63,546 nt of DNA, taken from contig SVHO01000006.1 in the NCBI GenBank assembly GCA_015055725.1, positions 1-63,546 of the forward strand. The letters are read 5' to 3'. Position 1 is the first letter of the stretch, and every line of letters begins with the position of its first letter. Source of the stretch: Clostridiales bacterium. Lineage in GTDB: Bacteria > Bacillota > Clostridia > Christensenellales > Borkfalkiaceae. This document shows, piece by piece, positions 17,926 through 25,889 of the stretch. The notes under the pieces were generated by a model, which was not told where the DNA came from, ran no database searches, and worked only from the letters and a program-made list of their open reading frames with translations. The position numbers and the translations under genes were made by a program.

Positions 17926-19146
17926 TTATTTATTCCCTTTGTCAACCATAGCGGCAACCTTAATTGGCAAACCGAAAAGATTGATAAAGCCTTCAGCGTC
18001 TTTTTGATTGTAATCACTTTCGCCGAAAGTTGCAATCTCTTCACTATAAAGTGAATCGGGACTCCATACGCCTGCATTTATCATATTACCTTTGTAAAGT
18101 TTTAAGCGAACTTTACCGTTAACTTTTTCTTGCGTTTTATCAACGAACGCGCCAAGTGCTTCACGTAAAGGCGTGAACCATTGTCCGTTATAAACGAGTT
18201 CACCGTAAGTCACGGCAAGTTTTTGTTTTTCGTGCATGGTGTATTTATCAAGACACAAAGTTTCTAAAACGCTATGTGCTTTGTATAAAATCGCACCACC
18301 AGGGGTTTCGTACACGCCACGGCATTTCATGCCAACCAAACGGTTTTCAACGATATCTAATAACCCTATACCGTTAGCCCCGCCAAGTTTATTGAGTGCC
18401 AAAATAATATTTTTTGCACTCATTTTCTTTCCGTCAAGCGCAACGGGTTTGCCTTGTTCAAACTCAATTTCAACGTAGGTAGGCTTATCGGGTGCGTCGA
18501 TAGGTGAAACACCTAATTCCAAAAAGCCTTTCTTTTCGTATTGAGGTTCGTTGCCCGTATCTTCAAGGTCTAAGCCTTCGTGTGATAAGTGCCACAAGTT
18601 TTTATCTTTTGAATAGTTGGTTTCCCTATTTATTTTCAAAGGAACGTTATGCGCTTCGGCATAATCAATTTCTTCTTCACGAGATTTAATTGACCATTCA
18701 CGCCAAGGAGCGATAATCGGCATATCGGGAACGAAATGTTTAAGGGTGAGTTCAAAACGAACTTGGTCGTTTCCTTTACCAGTACAACCGTGCGCAACTG
18801 CATCTGCCCCTTCTTTGATAGCAATTTCAGCAAGAGCTTTTGCTATACAAGGACGTGCGTGTGACGTACCGAGCAAATATTCTTCATAAATAGCACCGGC
18901 CTTAACGCAAGGAATAATATAATTATCAACGTAATCGTCGGTAAGGTCTAAAATGTAGCACTTGCTTGCGCCCGTTTTAATAGCCTTTTCTTCCAAGCCT
19001 TCAAGTTCGTCTGCTTGACCAACGTTGCCCGCAACGGCAATAACTTCACAATTATTATAGTTTTCTTTAAGCCAAGGAATAATGATAGACGTATCAAGAC
19101 CACCTGAATACGCCAAAACAACCTTTTTAATATCTTCTTTTTTCAT
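17926..19146 (-). CDS. argG: Argininosuccinate synthase
   Basis: ATP-dependent joining of citrulline and aspartate; first gene of the arginine operon. The ATP pyrophosphatase loop AYSGGLDTS lies at residues 12-20. [13 protein letters not shown], the [17 protein letters not shown] stretch and [12 protein letters not shown] are standard. Length is 406 residues. A consensus promoter and candidate ArgR sites lie upstream; GGAGG precedes the ATG. Confidence 0.97.
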   Translation of the reverse strand: MKKEDIKKVVLAYSGGLDTSIIIPWLKENYNNCEVIAVAGNVGQADELEGLEEKAIKTGASKCYILDLTDDYVDNYIIPCVKAGAIYEEYLLGTSHARPCIAKALAEIAIKEGADAVAHGCTGKGNDQVRFELTLKHFVPDMPIIAPWREWSIKSREEEIDYAEAHNVPLKINRETNYSKDKNLWHLSHEGLDLEDTGNEPQYEKKGFLELGVSPIDAPDKPTYVEIEFEQGKPVALDGKKMSAKNIILALNKLGGANGIGLLDIVENRLVGMKCRGVYETPGGAILYKAHSVLETLCLDKYTMHEKQKLAVTYGELVYNGQWFTPLREALGAFVDKTQEKVNGKVRLKLYKGNMINAGVWSPDSLYSEEIATFGESDYNQKDAEGFINLFGLPIKVAAMVDKGNK

Positions 19147-19180
19147 AACACCCTCCGTGTGAACTTTTAATTTCTTGCAT

Positions 19181-19209
19181 ATTATACAACAAGGAAAAAA
19201 CTAAGTCAA
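19181..19209 (-). promoter_or_regulatory. Promoter of the arginine operon
   Basis: Minus strand TTGACT (plus 19204-19209), 17 bp, TATAAT (plus 19181-19186), 35 bp before argG. Confidence 0.8.
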
Positions 19210-19238
19210 CAGTTTACACCCCATATTTTAATATTTTT

Positions 19239-19286
19239 ATGAATATTTTATGTGAATATTTATTGCTTTTTGAATATTTACACAAA
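19239..19286. promoter_or_regulatory. Candidate ArgR/AhrC boxes
   Basis: Three TGAATATTT units start near 19240, 19252 and 19271. The third, TTTGAATATTTACACAAA (19269-19286), fits the known ARG box TnTGnATwwwwATnCAnA at all but one fixed position. They lie 30-80 bp upstream of the arg promoter -35. The A/T-rich stretch up to 19345 has further weaker copies (TTATTCATTT). No argR gene is in view. Confidence 0.55.
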
Positions 19287-19363
19287 TAATAAATATTTTA
19301 TTGCATATTTTATATTTTATTCATTTTTTGATGATTTTTGCTTTTTATTTAGAATAAATAAAA

Positions 19364-19401
19364 GTGCGCAAGAGAATAAGTTTTTTCTCTTGCGCACGTT
19401 T
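19364..19401. terminator. Terminator after the SHOCT-domain gene
   Basis: Perfect 13-bp stem GTGCGCAAGAGAA/TTCTCTTGCGCAC, with T-rich sequence on both sides. It insulates the arginine operon from the gene at 19426. Confidence 0.85.
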
Positions 19402-19425
19402 TTCGTCGACCGCTAAAATTTGCTA

Positions 19426-19998
19426 TTATTTATTTAAAATTTTTGCTTTTTCAGCCTTAAATTCTTCTTCGGTTAAAATTTTATCGTCAACGTAAGTTTT
19501 AAGTGTTTTTACCTTGCTGATATCTTCTTCAACCGTGCAAGTGCATTCGTTTTTACCCAATAATTCTTTTTTAATAGATTCATATTCGTCCGCACTTATA
19601 ACTTCTTCATCTAAAAGCGCTTTGAATTTTTTAAGTTTTTCATAAGCGTCGTATTCACAAGTTAAATCGCAATTACTTTTTTTACTAAATAATGGACGGA
19701 AAAATTCAGTTTTCGCATTACCAAATTGAGCGTTGCGAATAATTTTAACGTCTAATAAACTGTTAAAACGAATATCGATTGCGAGCCAAACGAGTTGTAA
19801 TAGAACAGGTCCTAAAAGTATGCTTAAAACCCCACCGATTAATGAACCGAATATAATATAATTTCCATAATCATCGCTTCTAAAAGACGTTGCAATTAAA
19901 ACGATACCCGCAAGCACCGATACGCACATTAAAACGAATATTGCCACGTCAAGTATTCTTCTTACTAAATATAAAGACTTGTCATTTTTTTCAAACAT
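19426..19998 (-). CDS. Membrane protein with two C-terminal SHOCT-like modules
   Basis: About 190 residues. Two hydrophobic helices (about residues 14-35 and 47-72) are followed by a cytoplasmic part with two short SHOCT-type modules: LKKFKALLDEEVISADEYE, ending KKELL, and VKTLKTYVDDKILTEEEFKA, ending KILNK. SHOCT modules are thought to help oligomerisation. Cys pair CTC lies between them. The start at 19998 follows GAGGAG; a longer frame to 20043 lacks one. Its promoter holds a palindromic operator, so it is tightly regulated, perhaps by the XRE protein at 20414. Confidence 0.8.
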   Translation of the reverse strand: MFEKNDKSLYLVRRILDVAIFVLMCVSVLAGIVLIATSFRSDDYGNYIIFGSLIGGVLSILLGPVLLQLVWLAIDIRFNSLLDVKIIRNAQFGNAKTEFFRPLFSKKSNCDLTCEYDAYEKLKKFKALLDEEVISADEYESIKKELLGKNECTCTVEEDISKVKTLKTYVDDKILTEEEFKAEKAKILNK

Positions 19999-20052
19999 TT
20001 TTATTCTCCTCTTTTGCTTGTGATTAATCACTAACACGGTCAACGTATTAAA

Positions 20053-20106
20053 AGTATATTCTAATTATAATTAGAAGTCAACTAAAAAAATCTAATTATT
20101 GTTAGA
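20053..20106 (-). promoter_or_regulatory. Promoter of the SHOCT gene with two palindromic operators
   Basis: Minus strand TTGACT (plus 20076-20081), 17 bp, TATACT (plus 20053-20058). The spacer is the perfect palindrome TTCTAATTATAATTAGAA (20059-20076). A near-identical palindrome TCTAATTATTGTTAGA lies at 20091-20106. The centres are 31 bp apart, about three turns, so two dimers could bind on one face and shut off the promoter. Confidence 0.75.
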
Positions 20107-20137
20107 ATATTATAAATTAATAGTGGAATATTTAAAA

Positions 20138-20317
20138 ATGGAAGGAAAAAGATTTTTTTGCCCTTTAATCAACGAAAAAATATCAGACGCCGATTGCTAT
20201 GACGTTTGTCTTGTTTCAAACAAAATGCTAAAGGCTTCTGCAATACCAGAATTGTTTACCCAAAAAGAAGATTTTCGTGAAATTTGTAAAAATTGTAAAA
20301 ATCACAACATGGACTAA
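20138..20317 (+). CDS. Small Cys-rich conserved protein
   Basis: A 59-residue protein with five cysteines: FFCPLINEKISDADCYDVC near the start and EICKNCKNH at the end. The spacing suggests a small metal (zinc) site. Clostridial genomes often carry small proteins with the same CPL...DC...CxxC pattern and no known role. The start at 20138 is preferred over 20099 because the shorter form matches that pattern; the ribosome site is weak. It is divergent from the SHOCT gene and shares its operator region. Confidence 0.65.
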   Translation: MEGKRFFCPLINEKISDADCYDVCLVSNKMLKASAIPELFTQKEDFREICKNCKNHNMD

Positions 20318-20413
20318 ACGAATAGTAAAAGACCAAATTAAACATTACTCACGAAAATTGCATTCATTCATTTTTAGATAAATTTTTTCAAAAACAAAAA
20401 TTAAAGAATAATT

Positions 20414-20638
20414 ATGAATAGATTTAAGTTTAACGTAAAAGAATTAGGTGAAAAAATTAAATATTTAAGAAAGGACGCTGGAATCGGGCAAAACCAATTA
20501 GCAGAATACTTAGACGTTTCTAACGCATCAATAAGTTATTGGGAAACTGGCAAGCAGTTGCCCTCTGCCGAAGCCATATATAAACTTGCGGTGTTTTTCA
20601 ACGTCCCCGCCGATTATTTGTTAGGAATATCCGATTAG
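20414..20638 (+). CDS. XRE-family helix-turn-helix regulator
   Basis: A 74-residue protein that is a single Cro/CI-type domain: LGEKIKYLRKDAGIGQNQLA, VSNASISYWETGKQLPS (recognition helix), and the clostridial ending VPADYLLGISD. No extra ligand domain. It lies 96 bp after the small Cys-rich gene and has a terminator downstream. It may bind the palindromes at 20059-20106; this is inferred from proximity. Confidence 0.9.
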   Translation: MNRFKFNVKELGEKIKYLRKDAGIGQNQLAEYLDVSNASISYWETGKQLPSAEAIYKLAVFFNVPADYLLGISD

Positions 20639-20658
20639 AAATTAATTTAAAAAACATA

Positions 20659-20694
20659 CGCCCCGTGCTTTCTGCACAGGGCGATTTTTCTTTT
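20659..20694 (+). terminator. Terminator of the XRE gene
   Basis: Stem CGCCCCGTGC (20659-20668) with GCACAGGGCG (20674-20683), one mismatch, then ATTTTTCTTTT. Confidence 0.85.
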
Positions 20695-20715
20695 GTAATA
20701 TTTTTTTTGTTTTAA

Positions 20716-21492
20716 TTACATTTGTTGACCGCCGGTCACGTTAATTGCTTGACCAGTCATATAACTTGAATAATCAGATGCAAGGAAAACCATTGCGTTT
20801 TCAATATCTTCATATTCGCAAGAACGTTTCATAGGAACTTGGTTGATATATTTTTCCCTAACTTGTTCTTCAGTGATGCCTTGGTTTTGAGCGTATTGTT
20901 TAAATAAACTGTTAACCCAAAGTGGAGAATTCAAAAGGTTGCCAGGGCAAATGCAGTTTACCCTTACGCCTGCTTCTGCAAATTCAAGAGCCAAACTTTG
21001 AGTTAAACCAACGCCACCGAATTTACTTGCAGCGTAAGCACCGTTTTTAAAGCTACCTTTTCTGCCTGATTTAGAGTTGATTTGGATAATGCTTCCACTC
21101 TTTGCTTCAAGCATATAAGGTGCAAAAGCTTTAACCGTGTTAAAATATCCGTTAAGGTTGATGTTTGTCACCAAGCTAAACGCTTCAGGTGAAAGATTGA
21201 AAATATCACCACTTTTAACGATTGCAGCGTTGCAAATAAGAACGTCCACTTTACCCCATTTGTCGATAACTGCTTTTGCTGCTTCTTGAAGTTGGTCAAA
21301 CTTAGTCACGTCAACGGCAAGCGCCATAGCGTCTTTAAGTTTGTTTGCAACTGCTTGCGCGCCGTCAAAGTTAATATCGCAAACGGCAACCTTGCAACCT
21401 TCTTTGTCAAGGCGGAGAGCAAGTGCTTCACCTAAACCTTGGCTTGCGCCCGTCACTACCGCAACTTTTCCTTGTAAATTGATTGTGCTCAT
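20716..21492 (-). CDS. SDR oxidoreductase, sorbitol-6-phosphate dehydrogenase-like
   Basis: A 258-residue classical short-chain dehydrogenase. TGASQGLGEALA (residues 14-25) binds the cofactor; catalytic Ser, Tyr and Lys are in INSKSGRKGS and YAASKFGG. The C-terminal half (GNLLNSPLW, then VPMKRSCEYEDIENAM and INVTGGQQM) resembles SrlD/GutD-type sorbitol-6-phosphate 2-dehydrogenase more than 3-ketoacyl-ACP reductase. It follows the PHP-domain gene by 33 bp, in one operon. No PTS or sugar permease is next to it, so the substrate is uncertain. Confidence 0.85.
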   Translation of the reverse strand: MSTINLQGKVAVVTGASQGLGEALALRLDKEGCKVAVCDINFDGAQAVANKLKDAMALAVDVTKFDQLQEAAKAVIDKWGKVDVLICNAAIVKSGDIFNLSPEAFSLVTNINLNGYFNTVKAFAPYMLEAKSGSIIQINSKSGRKGSFKNGAYAASKFGGVGLTQSLALEFAEAGVRVNCICPGNLLNSPLWVNSLFKQYAQNQGITEEQVREKYINQVPMKRSCEYEDIENAMVFLASDYSSYMTGQAINVTGGQQM

Positions 21493-21525
21493 TTTATAAT
21501 CTCCTTAAAATAATTTTTTATTTAA

Positions 21526-22788
21526 TTAAACGGTTTTTCTACCGATTAAAGCGTAATTTTTAATTCTGTCGCAAAGGTCGGGTGTTTGGCTAACGGTTTT
21601 TTCAGAAAACATACCGAATTCCACCCCTTTTTCACTTGAAATCGCTTCGTGTCCGATAAGCGCCCAAGTAGATTCGATTAAGTGCGAATATTCAGGCAAA
21701 GCAAGGGCATCACACGCAAACTTTTGACGGGGTGAATTAACGTCTTCCCCACTAATTTCAAAAAGTCCGTTTTCTTTAAGCAACTTTCCAAGCCTTTGAA
21801 GTTGGGCGGGAGTATTGCGCGTTGGCATATACGCACACGCCAAAAAGCCTGACTTTTTAATTGCGGTTATAAGTTCGGGCAAAAAATCGTCTTCAAACTT
21901 TTGCGCCTTTTTATCACCCGTCACGCTGTCCCCAACGTCACCTAAATATGCGTAAGCGGGGATTGCGCCAAACTCTTTTGCTTTTTTAACGAATTCTTCG
22001 GCATCGGGCATTTCTTCATCAGCATCTATATAGAAAAACGCCGTGTCCGCTTTTAAAACGCCCAACAAGTCGTAAAGGAAATGTTCGTTTTTGTTGTCTA
22101 TCAAAAACCCTTTTATTTTATCTGAAACTTTAAGCCCTAAATCGTTTTCTAAAAAAGCGATAAGTTTTTCCGTTCTATTAAACTTGTTTTCTAATTTTAC
22201 AGCCAAAGCGTAAAGCAAATGCCTTTCCGTGACGCTACCACCGTCTTTTGCTTCAGACAAAGGAAGAACGTCTTTTTCAAAATCAAGCGTGACGCCAAAC
22301 TTTCCAAACTTATCTGAAATAAGTTTACACATCTTAGCATCGCGTTCGTTTCTCTTTTTGCGATAAGGCGCAAGATATTCGTTAAACGCCTTTACGTTTT
22401 GTTTAGGTATACCGTGTGCAGCCATATAGATACATTCTGCTTGGTCTGGGTGGTTCATTTTGCCAAACCCTTTGTTATATTTACACCTAACTTCGACACC
22501 ACACGTTGAGCCTAAACCCAAAATCTCACACGCTTTTTTGAATTCTTCAACGCCAGATAAACTGTCGTGGTCCATAATCCCTGCACTCGTAAGCCCCGCG
22601 CGATATGCCATATACGCCGCCTTAGTTGGTGAATATGGCGAAAACGAATAAATTGTGTGAATATGGTTATTCGCGTCGTTATCACGGCGAACGGGTTTAT
22701 CTTTTTCAATTTTAATCAATTCTTCAAGCGCGCTAAGCCTTGATAGAGCAGTTCCACCGTTAAGTTTTTTTATAAGTTCAGTTTGCAT
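21526..22788 (-). CDS. PHP-domain phosphoesterase
   Basis: A 420-residue protein with an N-terminal PHP metal site: NHIHTIYSFSPY, GIMDHDSLSG and a CGVEVR strand. The middle and C-terminal parts carry further likely ligands (YAYLGDVGD, AYMPTRNTP, EDVNSPRQ). PHP proteins hydrolyse phosphate esters such as histidinol phosphate or nucleotide products. This long form is not HisK or DNA polymerase X, and its substrate is unknown. First gene of a two-gene operon with the SDR. The promoter at 22827-22855 is strong and shares an element with the uxuA promoter. Confidence 0.83.
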   Translation of the reverse strand: MQTELIKKLNGGTALSRLSALEELIKIEKDKPVRRDNDANNHIHTIYSFSPYSPTKAAYMAYRAGLTSAGIMDHDSLSGVEEFKKACEILGLGSTCGVEVRCKYNKGFGKMNHPDQAECIYMAAHGIPKQNVKAFNEYLAPYRKKRNERDAKMCKLISDKFGKFGVTLDFEKDVLPLSEAKDGGSVTERHLLYALAVKLENKFNRTEKLIAFLENDLGLKVSDKIKGFLIDNKNEHFLYDLLGVLKADTAFFYIDADEEMPDAEEFVKKAKEFGAIPAYAYLGDVGDSVTGDKKAQKFEDDFLPELITAIKKSGFLACAYMPTRNTPAQLQRLGKLLKENGLFEISGEDVNSPRQKFACDALALPEYSHLIESTWALIGHEAISSEKGVEFGMFSEKTVSQTPDLCDRIKNYALIGRKTV

Positions 22789-22826
22789 TTTCCTTCTCCG
22801 TACACCTTAAACGTTAAATCAATAAA

Positions 22827-22855
22827 ATTATAACTAATTTTAACCTTTTCGTCAA
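22827..22855 (-). promoter_or_regulatory. Promoter of the PHP/SDR operon
   Basis: Minus strand TTGACG (plus 22850-22855), 17 bp, TATAAT (plus 22827-22832). CGTTAAATCAATAAA (22812-22826) follows at once, in operator position. Confidence 0.75.
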
Positions 22856-22871
22856 GTTGTTTGTGTAAGCA

Positions 22872-22909
22872 AAAAAAATAGAACACGCATACTTGAAAGC
22901 GTGCAGTTT
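22872..22909 (-). terminator. Second hairpin with T-run
   Basis: A short stem around GCACGC/GCGTGT is followed on the minus strand by TCTATTTTTTTT. It may back up the terminator of the peptide gene. Between it and 22969 I see no gene. Confidence 0.4.
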
Positions 22910-22968
22910 TATCGTCAAAAATAATCATAAATAAACACAAATGAACAAACGTAAAGAAAACGTCCTTT

Positions 22969-23004
22969 AAAAAGAAAAAGCCCCTTAACCGCTTGGTTAA
23001 GAGT
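22969..23004 (-). terminator. Terminator of the 30-codon peptide gene
   Basis: CTTAACC (22984-22990) pairs with GGTTAAG (22995-23001), then CTTTTTCTTTTT on the minus strand. Confidence 0.8.
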
Positions 23005-23042
23005 CCCCTACTGATAGGTAAAATTTACCAAATCAATTTTGC

Positions 23043-23135
23043 TTAAAACTCGCTTTTATTAAAAGACATCAAAACTATAAAATCAGCATTTAAATCTTTA
23101 ACGAATTTTTCGCAACTTTTAAAGAACTTTTTCAT
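23043..23135 (-). CDS. Orphan 30-residue peptide gene
   Basis: A short frame starting MKKFFKSCEKF and ending MSFNKSEF. It sits after an ideal ribosome site (AAAGGAGG, seven bases before the ATG), about 110 nt downstream of a TTGACT-17-TATAAT promoter (23254-23282), and before a terminator (22969-23004). It is basic at the start with one Cys and a short hydrophobic part (ADFIVLM). It is monocistronic, being flanked by the proA terminator upstream. A signalling or toxin-like peptide, a small regulatory protein, or an mRNA whose structure matters are all possible. I recognise no family. Confidence 0.6.
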   Translation of the reverse strand: MKKFFKSCEKFVKDLNADFIVLMSFNKSEF

Positions 23136-23253
23136 TGTAAACCTCCTTTTGCGCAAAATTTATTTGGCGCGATTTTTATCTTAAAATCTTTTGTTAGGAA
23201 AACAACAAAAATATTAAGTTTTAATTTAATCAAGTCATTGATTTCAACCGCAT

Positions 23254-23282
23254 TATACTCTTATAAAAAATATAAGTCAACA
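23254..23282 (-). promoter_or_regulatory. Promoter of the peptide gene
   Basis: Minus strand TTGACT (plus 23277-23282), 17 bp, TATAAT (plus 23254-23259). The roughly 110-nt leader (23136-23247) is A/T-rich with a small AATCAA/TTGATT stem and GCGC repeats near the ribosome site. I see no known riboswitch in it. Confidence 0.8.
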
Positions 23283-23427
23283 CTTTTATCACACTTTTTT
23301 AAAAGTTTTTTATTAATTTTTTATTTTGAGATTAAACAACCTAAAATGTTAATTTTTAACACATTTTTCTTATAATTGCATAAATATGTATAAATTTATG
23401 TGAATTTTTTTCACAACCTAAAAACGT

Positions 23428-23455
23428 AAAAGCCACCTATTTTTAGGTGGCTTTT
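23428..23455 (-). terminator. Terminator of the DUF1538-PII-proA operon
   Basis: Perfect 12-bp stem AAAAGCCACCTA/TAGGTGGCTTTT, followed on the minus strand by TTTTACGTTTTT. Confidence 0.85.
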
Positions 23456-23465
23456 AAACTCACTT

Positions 23466-24722
23466 TTATTTTCTAACTGCACCGTTTCCGGTTATTATAT
23501 ATTTCCAAGTGACCAAAGCATCAAGGCCCATAGGTCCACGCGCGTGCATTTTTTGAGTGCTTATTCCGATTTCCGCACCAAGCCCGAACACAAACCCGTC
23601 GGTAAAGCGAGTTGACGCGTTGTGATAAACTGACGAAGAATCTATTTCATTTATAAACTTAGTTGCGTTTTCTTTATTTTCAGTCACAATTGATTCAGAG
23701 TGATGGGTGCTATGCTCGTTTATATGTGCTATTGCTTGCTCTAAACTATCAACCGTTTTAACTGAAATTTTTGCCGAACCGTACTCGGTGTAAAAATCTT
23801 CTTCGGTTGCATACAAAAGATAAGGATAACCGCTTAACGTTTGGTATGCGCGTTCGTCCGCACGTATTTCCACTTGTTTTTCTTTAAGTTTTTCAGCAAT
23901 AATGGTTAACGCGCTCAATTCGTCTTTATGGATAACGATAGATTCACACGCGTTGCACACGCTATAGCGTTGAGTTTTGGCGTTAAAAATTATTTCGCTT
24001 GCCATTTGGGCGTTTGCGCTTTTATCAACGTAAACGTGGCAGTTGCCCGAACCCGTTTCAATAATAGGAATTGTTGAATTTTCAACCGCAGTTTTTATAA
24101 GTGACGCACTTCCACGCGGAATAAGTAAATCTACGTATTGATTGAGTTTCATAAACTCGGTGGTGGTTTGGCGCGAAGTGTCTTCGATAACGCAAATTGC
24201 GTTAGGGTCAACCCCCGCATTTGATAACGCGCCTTTTATAACCTTAGCTATTGCAACGTTAGAACGAAGAGAATCGCTCCCCCCTTTCAATATAACCGCG
24301 TTTGCAGTTTTAAAACAAAGAGCAAAAGCATCTGCCGTCACATTAGGGCGTGATTCGTAAATAATTCCAATAACACCGAAAGGCGCGGTAATCTTTTTAA
24401 CGTCTATACCCTGTTCTTTATTTTTATAAGAATAAACCGTTTTACCAAGCGGGCTTTCTAACTGCGCCACTTGCTCTAAGCCAACAGCCATTCCTTCGAT
24501 AACTTTATCCGTGAGTTTAAGCCTATCGATAAACGCGTCGCTTACGCCTTTTTTTACACACGCTTGGATGTCAACGGTGTTTTCTTGCATAATATAATCA
24601 GCATTTTCACGCAAAGCCTTAGCAACGCCAACTAAAACGGCGTTCCTTTTTTCATCGGATAATTTGTTTAGTTGCGCACTTGCTATTTTTGCATTTTTAC
24701 CAAGAGAAATTAAATCAATCAT
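23466..24722 (-). CDS. proA: Glutamate-5-semialdehyde dehydrogenase (gamma-glutamyl phosphate reductase)
   Basis: Second step of proline synthesis. The 418-residue aldehyde-dehydrogenase-fold enzyme shows FGVIGIIYESRPNVT, ILKGGSDSLRSN, the Cys nucleophile in YSVCNACES, and the RFTDGFVFGLGAEIGIST block. It overlaps the preceding peptidase-like gene by 8 bp and is last in the operon. proB, usually adjacent, is not in the window; proA is grouped instead with a PII-like and a DUF1538 gene. Confidence 0.96.
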   Translation of the reverse strand: MIDLISLGKNAKIASAQLNKLSDEKRNAVLVGVAKALRENADYIMQENTVDIQACVKKGVSDAFIDRLKLTDKVIEGMAVGLEQVAQLESPLGKTVYSYKNKEQGIDVKKITAPFGVIGIIYESRPNVTADAFALCFKTANAVILKGGSDSLRSNVAIAKVIKGALSNAGVDPNAICVIEDTSRQTTTEFMKLNQYVDLLIPRGSASLIKTAVENSTIPIIETGSGNCHVYVDKSANAQMASEIIFNAKTQRYSVCNACESIVIHKDELSALTIIAEKLKEKQVEIRADERAYQTLSGYPYLLYATEEDFYTEYGSAKISVKTVDSLEQAIAHINEHSTHHSESIVTENKENATKFINEIDSSSVYHNASTRFTDGFVFGLGAEIGISTQKMHARGPMGLDALVTWKYIITGNGAVRK

Positions 24723-25194
24723 TTTGTTTGCCTTTTTTGAAAATCTTATTTACCGCGTTTTTCAGTTTGTTTTTAACCGCTTCCCTAAGGTGAAAACTTT
24801 TAAGCACGCGTTTGCGCTTTTTTTCGTTTCCAAACCAATCGTTTACATTTTTAATATACTTTGGGTCGTTAACGTCAACGTATTTTTTACCACGATAAAA
24901 ACCTATCATTACGCCGAAAACGTTTTCTTCTTTAACTTTTTCCAAAGAAAACTGACTATCGCCACACATCATATAACCGTCGTCAACAACTTGCATAACT
25001 CTATGCAAAACGAAAGTGTTTTGCCCGCGAACGTATAACGCAACGTCAAACTTATCAAGACGTTTGGTTTTTGCCTTAACTATTACCGATTGCTTGCGAT
25101 TTTTTAGGGTGGGCCACATACTGTTTCCACCTGGCACGAACGCAATAACGTCGTTCTTTTCTATTTGTGTTTTATAATCTGAAAGGTTTCGCAT
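24715..25194 (-). CDS. S24/S26-type (signal-peptidase-like) protein
   Basis: About 159 residues. VPGGNSMWPTLKN carries the nucleophile Ser in the SM motif and FVLHRVMQVVDDGY is the second box, but the general-base Lys is not obvious: LHRV has His-Arg where LepB has a Lys. There is no transmembrane anchor and the C-terminal half is very basic (KKRKRV and many Lys). It could be a soluble S24/S26 protease or a non-catalytic relative. Start at the ATG at 25194 with GAGGAAG upstream; a TTG at 25215 overlaps the PII gene. Its place between PII and proA is unusual. Confidence 0.7.
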   Translation of the reverse strand: MRNLSDYKTQIEKNDVIAFVPGGNSMWPTLKNRKQSVIVKAKTKRLDKFDVALYVRGQNTFVLHRVMQVVDDGYMMCGDSQFSLEKVKEENVFGVMIGFYRGKKYVDVNDPKYIKNVNDWFGNEKKRKRVLKSFHLREAVKNKLKNAVNKIFKKGKQND

Positions 25195-25201
25195 ATAATT
25201 T

Positions 25202-25879
25202 CTAGGCTTCCTCAAATCCCTTTATTCCGATAACCCCTTCTACGGGCAACGAGAATATTACGCCGTGAGCATCTGTGTTAGAACCTGCTTTTTGCATAAT
25301 TGCGTGCATAATAGCATCTCTATTCTCACGCTTAGCAACTATATAAACCATTTCCTTTTCATCACTAATTGAAACGCCGAAGAATTTTGCAATTTCTGCA
25401 CCCGTACCTTTTGCTTTAACAACCGTTCCGCCACTTGCACCGGCACTTCTTGCAGCATCCATAACTACGCCCGTATTTCCTTTATCAACCACCGTAATTA
25501 TAAGAACAGATTTGCTTTCTTTTTCCATAACGTTCTCCTTTTTTTCAACGCTAGCGTCTCCCGTAAAATATTTTAACGACGAAACGCCCCCCAAACTATC
25601 CATTGCGATAAACAACGCTATGCCGTTGCCAACCGCATTTATGTTCATTTCTAATAAAAGCCCTTTAACCAACTCGCCTATTTGGTCTTCTTTAATAACC
25701 GTTTCAAACATAACTTTTTCGGTTTTTTCAAGACTGAAATAATTAAGTATGGTGTCCGTTGCCGTTCCGTTGCACAGTTTACTTAAAACCCCTTTAACGC
25801 CCTGTCGGTTAAAAAACTCAAGATATTGCTCGGCGTATTCGCGCTTAGTTATCGCTATTAAATATTTTAATCCCAGCAT
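25202..25879 (-). CDS. Tandem PII-like signalling protein
   Basis: A 225-residue protein made of two PII-type (GlnB-like) domains: about residues 1-105 and 120-220. The second has the PII signature region (GNTGVVMDAARSAGASGG, then TVVKAKGTGAEI) that in classical PII forms the ATP and 2-oxoglutarate pocket. The first is degenerate. PII proteins bind and control transporters and enzymes by sensing ATP/ADP and carbon/nitrogen status. It starts 10 bp after the DUF1538 gene and probably regulates that membrane protein. A T-loop tyrosine for uridylylation is not evident. Confidence 0.85.
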   Translation of the reverse strand: MLGLKYLIAITKREYAEQYLEFFNRQGVKGVLSKLCNGTATDTILNYFSLEKTEKVMFETVIKEDQIGELVKGLLLEMNINAVGNGIALFIAMDSLGGVSSLKYFTGDASVEKKENVMEKESKSVLIITVVDKGNTGVVMDAARSAGASGGTVVKAKGTGAEIAKFFGVSISDEKEMVYIVAKRENRDAIMHAIMQKAGSNTDAHGVIFSLPVEGVIGIKGFEEA

Positions 25880-25889
25880 AATTTTCTCC

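Noticed and set aside
23136-23250. Riboswitch in the long leader of the peptide gene
   Set aside because: I saw no conserved core of T-box, SAM, TPP, FMN, purine or glycine elements; only small stems. Kept as an unexplained leader.
24715-25194. Second signal peptidase I
   Set aside because: No membrane anchor and no clear catalytic Lys; the true LepB is at 43139-43735.
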